Assembly: GCA_012295275.1 (NCBI GenBank)
Contig: SMMR01000021.1
Location: 1-14,413, forward strand
From: Chrysomallon squamiferum
Taxonomy: Eukaryota; Mollusca; Gastropoda; Neomphalida; Peltospiridae
Length of the DNA: 14,413 nt
Reading direction: 5' to 3'
The number at the start of each line of letters is the position of its first letter. The first letter of the stretch is position 1. The position numbers and the translations under genes were made by a program. The notes under the pieces were generated by a model. That model did not search any database and was not told the origin of the DNA. It saw nothing but the letters and a program-made list of their open reading frames with translations. Positions 8,322 to 14,413 of this stretch are shown piece by piece.

Positions 8322-8580
8322 ACAGCTGTGTAAATTGTATTTGAATCATTTCACTGGTTGCTGACATGTAATTCTGTAGACAACAGTCTTGTAAGTTGTG
8401 TTTGAATCATTTCACTGGTTGCTGACATGTAATTCTGTAGACAACAGCTGTGTAAGTTGTGTTTGAATCATTTCACTGGTTGCTGACATGTAATTCTGTA
8501 GACAACAGCTGTGTAAGTTGTGTTTGAATAATTTCACTGATTGCTGACATGTAATTCTGTAGCAGAACAGACAACAGCTG
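8322..8580. repeat. 61-bp tandem repeat, four copies
   Basis: TCACTGGTTGCTGACATGTA occurs at 8351, 8412 and 8473, and with one change at 8534, an exact 61-bp period. The outer copies are more diverged: the first has AAATTGTATTT for AAGTTGTGTTT, and the last carries a GCAGAACA insertion before GACAACAGCTG. The inner two are nearly identical, the usual pattern of unequal exchange. The period is not a multiple of three, so no coding role is inferred. Confidence 0.95.
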
Positions 8581-8929
8581 TGATATGTTTACTGCAACAC
8601 TGACCAGGTTGCCAGCTCGAGATCTGAAATAGAGAAATGAGCTGTCATAGAATATATCAATAGATATTATTGCTGCTGAACTAGAAACAAAAATATTTTT
8701 ATTTATTTATTTACTTTTTTGGTTTCAAATCCCACAATTACTACAAATACTATGCTTTCAGTTTAGAGGTACTGAGATCCTATGTCCAAATTACAGTTTT
8801 AATCTCAACATCACTTTTAACCTCTTCTTATGTTAAGGAATCCAAATTTAGCTCTCCAACTCAATTTTCTAAATTTTAGTTTGAAATACATGTTTAAAAC
8901 ATGAACATCTTTAAATCTTATTTACCAGC

Positions 8930-9600
8930 TCTCTCTCTGTCATCTGTTCTTTCACCAATTTGACTGCATAAAGCCTTTATATATTCAGAATATTACAAGT
9001 GGAATCTTAAAATCCTGAAGCTGAATCAAAGTCAATGAATATTAATTAGATATTTTTAAATATGTGAAAATATATAAAAGTGTAGTTAAAATGTTGTTGT
9101 AGTAATAAAAACATCCATATTAAATTGTATTCAAGTTAGTGAAATGTAACAAAACATTAAGAACTTAAATCTAAATTGTACCTGTAACAGAAGAATGTAT
9201 ATATAAATTAACAGAGAAAGACAGAGAAATAAAATCAGACAGCCATAGAAAAATACAGATCAACAGACAGAAACAAATAAGAAAGACTAAAAAAATTCAG
9301 ATAAGGAGAGAACAATAACCAAATTAAAAACTGAATATTTACTGCATGGATTTCACCTTCTGTATTGTCCACGTATGTTTTCAGTTCTTCCTTTAGGAGA
9401 CGAGTAAGTTTTCATTTTCAGTTGTCACCTTCATCTTTTGAATCACCCTGTTAAAGTTTTTGCAAAAAAGGCAAAAGCTTTGTTAAAAAACCTGAAACAA
9501 CAACAACAACACCAATAATAATAATAACAATTACATCATCTTTATGGACATTGGTATGGCCGTATCATGGTGAAAATGAGAACTGAGGCATGAAACTGAA
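8930..9600. repeat. Segmental duplication, copy A
   Basis: Aligns collinearly with 11120-11885. Shared anchors include TCATCTGTTC, TATATTCA, GGAATCT...TCCTGAAG (9001-9020 versus 11208-11225), GTGTAGTTAAAAT (9080 versus 11277), AAACATCCAT (9109 versus 11308), GTTGTCA-CTTCATCTT-TGAAT (9421 versus 11747) and a later ATCTTTATGGACA / ATCTTCCTTATGATGACA pair. The spacing between copies is about 2.2-2.33 kb and grows along the copy. Divergence is high, with many substitutions and indels, so the duplication is old. Copy A carries an exon-like segment at 9357-9447. Confidence 0.85.
9357..9447 (-). pseudogene. Exon-like segment, duplicate A (frameshifted)
   Basis: The minus strand has an acceptor-like TTTAACAG, then GTGATTCAAAAGATGAAG..., ending at a possible donor AGAAG/GTGAAA. 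It reads VIQKMKVTTENENLL, then a one-base deletion relative to copy B leads to TAA at 9395-9393. In the other frame it continues LLKEELKTYVDNTE, matching copy B residue for residue. The peptide is charged and coiled-coil-like; no family recognised. Similarity to 11675-11773 is clear at both DNA and peptide level. Confidence 0.5.
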
Positions 9601-9774
9601 CTGACTCACTTTCTGTCACTCTAACCACTCTCTGTTTCTCTCTGTCTCTATCCTAATCTCTCTAGATTTTATTTTATATTTACCTTTTGTAAAAAAAACA
9701 GTTTGTTAAAGCTGTCAGTTATTTTTTAAAAAGTCTTCCAAAACATTAAAAATATTAAGATCCTAAAACAGAGC

Positions 9775-10785
9775 TAATTAACCTTTCACTGTTAACTAAC
9801 AAGTATATAATCAGTAAAAGAAAGAAATGTTTTCTGAGTTAGCTTTCACTGAAAACTAACAATTTCATATCAGTAAAAGAAATAATGAAAGTCAACTTTC
9901 ACTGTTAAAAAAAAAGTTCAGATAGTAAGAGAAACAATAACTGAGTTAACTTTCACTGTTAACTAACAAGTTCATATTTACAGAAATAGTTTTCTGATTT
10001 AACTTTCATTGTTAGCTAGTTTTTATATCAGTGACTGAAATAGTGTTTTCTGAATTAAGTTTTCATTTTTAGTTGTCACCTTCATCTTTTGAATGTTTCA
10101 CTGTTAACTATTTTATAAAAGTGACAAAAATTGTTGTTTTCTGAACAACAACAACTTTCACATTAGTGATAATAATACAATTACATCACTCTTTCACTGT
10201 TAACTATTTTATATCATGACTGAAATGAGTTTTCTGAATTAACTCTGAACTGATAGAAGTACTGTTTCTGTTTCACTGTTAACTATTTTATATCAGTGAC
10301 TGAAATAGTGTTTTCTATTAACTCTTTCACATTTGATTTTATATTTACTGGGTTTGACAAAGTTTTCCAAGTTTGTTAACTATTTTATTTTAAAAAGTGA
10401 CTGAAATAGTGTTTTCTGAATTAACTAAAATACAGATCCTAAAAGTACTGTTTAACTGTTTCACTGTTAACTAACAATTTTATATCAGTGACTGAAAAAT
10501 AGTGTTTCTGAATTAAATCTTTCACATTTAACTAACACTGTTTACTGTTTCACTGTTAACTAAATATCATTGACTGAGTTAACTTGTCACTGTTAACTAA
10601 CAAGTTCATATTAGTGAGAAAGAAATACTGTTTACTGTTTCACTGTTAACTATTTTATATCAGTGACTGAAATAGTGTCTTCTGAATTAACTCTTTCACA
10701 TTAGTGATAGAAGTACTGGTTTTGCAGTTTACTCTTTCACTGTTAACTATTTCATATTAGTGAGAGAAATGATGTTTTCTTGTAT
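9775..10785. repeat. Degenerate satellite with core TTTCACTGTTAACTA
   Basis: About 13 copies of TTTCACTGTTAACTA are followed by TTTTATATCAGTGACTGAAA, TAGTGTTTTCTGAATTAACT and, in the right half, TTTCACATTAGTGA. Spacing is irregular, about 52-60 bp on the left and 80-100 bp on the right where an extra TTTCACATT subunit is added. GTTAAC is a perfect palindrome in most units. TCACTG and CAGTGA in each unit are complementary, so short stems can form. An unrelated scrap of the duplicated exon segment interrupts it at 10056-10094. Confidence 0.9.
10056..10094 (-). repeat. Third partial copy of the duplicated exon segment
   Basis: TAAGTTTTCATTTTTAGTTG, TCACCTTCATC and TTTTGAAT match 9405-9443 over 39 bp with one mismatch. 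Downstream, AACAACAACAAC and ACAATTACATCA (about 10144-10190) also match sequence beyond copy A (about 9497-9540). It therefore derives from copy A specifically, is much younger than the A/B split, and was captured inside the satellite. Confidence 0.8.
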
Positions 10786-11119
10786 GCAGGAAACTAGTTA
10801 AGTAAAAACAGTAAAATAAATGAGTAAATAAATATTTGAAATGAATTAGAAAATAAAATAAATAGCAGACAAAATAAAATAAAAGTAAATATAAATATAA
10901 ATAAAGTATGGTACAGTGAAGTAAATGCAGGGAAAGTTAAAATTGTTGAGACAGAAATAACATTTTAAAAATTATCAGATACACACACAAACTCTCTATC
11001 ATTGACACAAACATACACACAGACAAGACCTTTATATTAGCTAAGTTTTCATCTCCTGCAATGCTTAACAAAATAGATTCTACACAAAACATTTGATAAA
11101 AATACTGTAAAAGTCTTTA
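10786..11119. other. Unannotated AT-rich stretch
   Basis: Runs of AAATAAAATAAA and TAAATATAAATA (10800-10905) and short CA-rich words near 10980-11020. No gene seen. Confidence 0.5.
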
Positions 11120-11479
11120 CATACCTCTCCTCATCTGTTCAGTTCACCAGAACCCACAGTGTATTTGAAAGCAGAAACTGAGACTTCATATATTCATGTT
11201 ACTAATGGAATCTCAAATCCTGAAGATGAATAAATGTCATAATTAGATGTCTTTAAACATGTCCAAATGTACACAAGTGTAGTTAAAATTATATTGTATG
11301 TATATTAAACATCCATGCTGAGCTATATTCCTGTGACAAAACATTTTTCAAGATGTAAATCTTAGTTCTACCTTTAATGGAGGAATACACGTATAAACAG
11401 ACTGAGGGACACAGACATGTAAATAAATAAAACTATAGAGATTGGTAAACAGAGAAAATGATCTAGAAGTAAAGAGATC

Positions 11480-11512
<33 letters not shown>
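11480..11512. repeat. (ATA)n microsatellite
   Basis: Eleven ATA triplets inside duplication copy B. The Leu/Ile-run minus-strand frames at 11348-11589 are produced by this tract and are not genes. Confidence 0.95.
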
Positions 11513-11513
<1 letters not shown>

Positions 11514-11674
11514 GATAAATCAAATAAAAAATCATATTGATAATGAGATTCAGACAGAAAGAGAAAGACAGATGGGAAAACAGACACATTTCATTTCAAA
11601 TAAAACATCTAACAAACCCTGAAATAATAAAAATTAAGAATGAAAGTAAAACAAAATCTTTTTTTTCGATTTAC

Positions 11675-11773
11675 TTTGCCTCTTCCATGTTGTCAGTTTA
11701 TGTTCTGAGTTCTTGGTTTATGAGGTTTACTAATTTGTCATCTCCAGTTGTCAGCTTCATCTTCTGAATGATG
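11675..11773 (-). pseudogene. Exon-like segment, duplicate B (internal stop)
   Basis: A 99-nt segment between an acceptor-like CTTACAG and a donor-like GTAAAT on the minus strand. With one leading nucleotide it reads IIQKMKLTTGDDKLVNL, then INQELRT, a TAA at 11700-11698, then TDNMEEA. Copy A has Tyr (TAC) at the position of this stop. It would start with one leftover base and end with two, a symmetric exon that can be duplicated without breaking frame. Amphipathic, coiled-coil-like, function unrecognised. The 76-codon + frame at 11537-11767 overlaps it antisense and is not called. Confidence 0.5.
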
Positions 11774-11801
11774 CTGTAAGGAAGATCAACTCTGTGTTAA
11801 A

Positions 11802-11946
11802 AACATGAAATTAGAAAAACAAAAAATATTAACATCTTCCTTATGATGACAAAGAGGAGAATTAAAGTATCAGACTGAGCCTGTTTTCAAACACGTCGAC
11901 TTTTTAAAAACATGAACTTTTTTTAGAAAAATAAAAATATTAACAT
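11802..11946. repeat. Two-copy local duplication, ~105-bp offset
   Basis: AAAAACATGAAATTAGAAAA (11802) and AAAAACATGAACTTTTTTTA (11907) are followed by matching AATATTAACAT and, further on, AGGAGAATTAAA / GAGGAATTAAAC. A diverged tandem duplication at the right end of copy B. Confidence 0.7.
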
Positions 11947-11949
11947 AAT

Positions 11950-12433
11950 TCAGATATGATAAAATTAAACAATGGAGGAATTAAACAATGGATTTCAGTC
12001 AAGAAACAATCTGAATGTTTTGAAATACTGTCACAACTTCTGTATGGAATATTACACAGTTTTTATCCCAAAAATGTATGTCTGAAAGGGTTAAAAATCA
12101 GTCTGAATATAAACATTTTAAAGGAAGTTACTTTTCTTATTATTAAACTTTTCTGTGCTGAAGTAAGAACTGACATGTAAGTTAAAGAATAATTAAATAA
12201 ATATAAAAGAAATAAAACAGTAAATATAAATAAATAAATAATTATTTTATTTTAGTTTTTTTTTAATTTGTATTGTAATGTACTTTGATATTAGGTGTAA
12301 AATAACTGAAGACATTAAACATTTTATAGAATATATATTGATGAAAACAAACTTCAAGACTAATCTGTCAGTATATTACTACACATTTTCTTTTACCTAA
12401 TCACTAAGAACTTTAACTAGATGATTCTAAACC
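11950..12433. other. Unannotated AT-rich stretch
   Basis: A 74-codon + frame at 11956-12180 (starting MIKLNNGGIKQWISVKK) shows no family motif and has no supporting context; it is probably chance. AAATAAAT runs lie at 12195-12260. Confidence 0.45.
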
Positions 12434-12869
12434 TTACACTACTGTTACCAGAATCTTCTTTGTATGACCAATATGCTGAATCTTCCTCCACAGTGCTTGG
12501 GCACTGCTGAAAAAACATCTCCTTGAACTCTTTCACTGCTGCACTGGAGACGTCTTTCTCAAAGTCGGTCTAGATAATCTGTGGCTTCAAATTGAAGTTT
12601 TTTTCTGCTTCAATCTTCAAGAGTTGAAAAACTGAGACATAAGTCGCTTGAGTCTTGTTTGGAAGGAACATGTAAACAAGAGGGTATGTGATGTCCTGGA
12701 ATTCTGCATGAAGAGTGTAAAACCAGTGTTTCATATCACAGACTCTTAACACCTGCTTCAATGTGATATGATGAATTACCTCCCTTTTTCTTAGTTCACC
12801 AGTCTGAGTGTACTGGTCTCCATGGAGATTGTACCTGTCAAATACAGAACTGCTACCTGTACAAGATGT
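12434..12869 (-). mobile_element. Relic of a MULE-type (Mutator-like) transposase domain
   Basis: The minus frame is open from 12869 to 12573, then TAG at 12572-12570. Recognisable parts are LRVCDMKHWFYTLHAEF, YPLVYMFLPNKTQATYVSVF and LKPQII, then after the stop TDFEKDVSSAAVKEF. After a one-base shift in an A6 tract (12510-12515) it reads CFFSSAQALWRKIQHIGHT. MULE transposases, including the FLYWCH-associated animal type, have DGTFKVxPxxFYQLYTIHA, then PLVYALLPNKxxxTY, then MTDFEKAAxxA (catalytic Asp), then GCFFHxxQxxWRKIQ. All four blocks are here in order and at normal spacing. Lesions: TAG in place of the residue before TDFE, the frameshift, Ser where the CxxH His is expected, and no clear first catalytic Asp (DGTF). 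No terminal repeats or 9-bp duplication found. Non-functional; about 140 residues of the core remain. Confidence 0.8.
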
Positions 12870-13366
12870 TCATAATCTTGAAATAATTTACAATTTATTA
12901 ATTTCATCAAACAAACAAAAAATATAAATAAATAAAGAAAGAAAGAAAGAAATATTATTATTTCGTTGATTTTGTTTCTAGTAAGAAATAGTGCATCCAT
13001 TACCATTACAAGTTAATAAAATACTTAAATAAATGTGTGGATTTTTTGTTGTTGTTTAAGAATATAAAACAGTTCATTCACAGAAGTAAAGTTTGCATTT
13101 GTATGGTTATCAAAACAACATAATGAAAGTATTCAGTAAGGTTGCTAGTAATTTTCTAGTCACAACCTTTTATATCATTTTATTTACATTGTTGCAAAAT
13201 GACAGAAAGAATTAAAAAAATATTTTTTTAATTAAAACATTAAACCTTTTATTTCTGATTAAATGAAATATCATTCCCTGAAAGAGATGTAATACAGGGA
13301 ACTATCACAACTAAATTTGCTGCAGAATTAGAAACACATAACAACATTTCTAGGAAATCCACTCAC
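12870..13366. other. Unannotated AT-rich stretch with a short (AAAG)n
   Basis: AAAG repeats at about 12935-12951, then no recognisable feature up to the exon candidate. The minus frame at 12791-13006 is a Phe/Leu/Ile-rich product of AT-rich DNA overlapping the MULE relic and is not called. Confidence 0.5.
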
Positions 13367-13457
13367 ATTTCCATTAACAAGGCCAGAGATCTTTCCCTGA
13401 CATCTTTGAAAAGACCAAGCGGGTTTCCAGGTGTGTCCATATAATCAAGAATTATCA
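13367..13457 (-). CDS. Candidate internal exon, 91 nt, unknown protein
   Basis: On the minus strand a good acceptor (pyrimidine-rich TTTTCTTTATTTAATGTTCAG) precedes 13457 and a consensus donor GTGAGT occupies 13366-13361. The frame ILDYMDTPGNPLGLFKDV, then RERSLALLMEM, has no stop. Local GC is visibly higher than the flanks. It would start with two leftover bases and end with two. An acceptor TTTGACAG before 12834 would join it in frame with the open frame that leads into the MULE relic (YNLHGDQYTQTGELRKRE). The antisense strand also has an open frame, so strand is not certain. No family recognised. Confidence 0.35.
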
Positions 13458-13469
13458 CTGAACATTAAA

Positions 13470-13800
13470 TAAAGAAAATACAAAAATAATGTAGCTTTAA
13501 TTATAAAACAAGAGCACACACACATACAAGTTAACTATTTAACTTTCACTTTTCTTATAAATGTAATAAAAAGTAAGTGTAAATTAAAATATTCAAAATA
13601 TTCAAAATATTCAAAATTATAAAATTATTTTGTAAAATAAATATTTATTTTTAATCATCTGCTTTTCATTGTGGACATATTGTTTCTGTGTTTCCTTTCC
13701 TGAATGTCTGTAAAGTTGGCTTTGATGATGTACATTAAGAAATTCATATAAGTTCGTTTTGTCATTTGTTCTTAGATTTTTCAAAATACTTTCTTTCAAT
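13470..13800. other. Unannotated AT-rich stretch
   Basis: A short triple ATTCAAAAT repeat at about 13590-13617. The 60-codon minus frame at 13617-13799 has no motif and is not called. Confidence 0.5.
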
Positions 13801-13801
13801 T

Positions 13802-13851
13802 AAGGTTTAATCTGCATTTTTCAATTCTAATGAAGGTTTAATCTGCATTTT
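13802..13851. repeat. 31-bp two-copy tandem repeat
   Basis: AAGGTTTAATCTGCATTTT occurs at 13802 and again at 13833. Confidence 0.9.
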
Positions 13852-13914
13852 AATTTTAAAGCATAGTTTTTAAATTTAAATACAATATAAAATGAAGTGT
13901 TATTTAAATATGTA

Positions 13915-14300
13915 ATGAAATATGCTAATTTTAATATGCTGACAAGAAAATCATAGTTTATAATAAAATTTAAACTTTACAATATAAATATGCCAACAGG
14001 AAAATGTTAATTTAAAATGTTATGAAATTAATTTTAATATGACAAGAAAATCATAGTTTAATGCCAACAGGAAAATGTTAATTTAAATATTTATGAAATA
14101 TGCTAATTTTAATATGCTGACAAGAAAATCATAGTTTATAATAAAATTTAAACTTTACAATATAAATATGCCAACAGGGAAAATGTTAATTTAAATATGC
14201 CAACAGGAAAATGTTATTTAAATATGTAATGAAAATGCTAATTTTAATATGACCATAGTTTAAAATATGAAATATGCTAATTTTAATATATGACAAAAAA
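13915..14300. repeat. 178-bp AT-rich tandem repeat with sub-repeats
   Basis: TATGCTAATTTTAATATGCT, GACAAGAAAATCATAGTTTA and TAATAAAATTTAAACTTTAC (13921-13980) recur essentially unchanged at 14099-14158, a 178-bp offset. A shortened copy lacking the ATAATAAAATTTAAAC part lies between them at about 14026-14098. GCCAACAGGAAAATGTTA recurs at about 13992, 14063, 14171 and 14200. More degenerate pieces continue to about 14300. The structure is higher-order: two sub-units (about 105 and 72 bp) duplicated together. Confidence 0.9.
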
Positions 14301-14413
14301 TATGTTTTATTCATTTAAACTTTTCTTGTATATATCTAAAAATGTTCAGCTTAAAAATAATCATTTTAGAAATTTATGGATTAAAACAGAAAGTCAAGGT
14401 TAGGAACATCAAC

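Larger units (their letters stand above)
11120..11885. repeat. Segmental duplication, copy B
   Basis: Collinear partner of 8930-9600. It begins near CTCCTCATCTGTTC (11127) and is last recognisable near 11885 (TCAGACTGAGCCTG versus TGAACTGACT in copy A). It carries the better-preserved exon-like segment (11675-11773), an (ATA)n tract at 11480-11512 and a locally repeated AT-rich end. Confidence 0.85.

Noticed and set aside
11348-11589. Leu/Ile-rich minus-strand frames suggesting membrane helices.
   Set aside because: The hydrophobic run is the (ATA)n tract read on the other strand.

Overview
This is repeat-dense, AT-rich (roughly 70% A+T by eye) animal nuclear DNA with no intact protein-coding gene that I can recognise. 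Four things suggest a mollusc, class undetermined. One is a fragment matching what I remember of a widespread molluscan SINE body. A second is a short AAGGGARATAAY-like word at four sites on both strands, which I also associate with mollusc repeats. The third is a decayed LINE of a type common in mollusc genomes. The fourth is the mix of cut-and-paste relics (mariner-like, MULE). The taxonomic call rests on memory of these families, not on a search.

Layout, left to right. Positions 1-735 are a ~25-bp GT/ACATATAATA minisatellite. A 5'-truncated, frameshifted LINE reverse-transcriptase relic lies on + at about 1600-2527, just right of an (ATA)n tract. A pure CT microsatellite fills 2984-3167. 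A broken Ty3/gypsy-type integrase zinc finger is at about 3781-4002 on +. At 5172-5596 is a very homogeneous 75-bp tandem array whose units each carry a near-perfect 22-bp palindrome; one minus-strand frame (25 codons per unit) is open apart from a single TAA. An (AC)n/(TG)n inverted repeat (6189-6259) and two SINE-like pieces (6589-6660, 6763-6850) follow.

The clearest mobile element is at 7058-7754: a 697-bp mariner-like element with 21-bp terminal inverted repeats (one mismatch) flanked by TA. It encodes on the minus strand the N-terminal helix-turn-helix of a transposase, apparently joined to the extreme C-terminus by an internal deletion.

The right half (8.1-13.5 kb) looks like one decayed locus read on the minus strand. 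It holds a 61-bp tandem repeat, a segmental duplication (about 8930-9600 and 11120-11885) carrying two diverged copies of one exon-like segment, and a third scrap of that segment inside a degenerate TTTCACTGTTAAC satellite (9775-10785). It also holds a MULE-type transposase relic (12434-12869) with a stop inside its TDFE motif plus one frameshift, and a splice-flanked exon candidate (13367-13457). The last 600 bp is an AT-rich 178-bp tandem repeat.

Nothing here operates as a pathway. The content is a record of transposon insertion, decay, local duplication and satellite growth. The points most worth a second look are the duplicated minus-strand exon family, the palindrome-bearing 75-bp array and the internally deleted mariner derivative.
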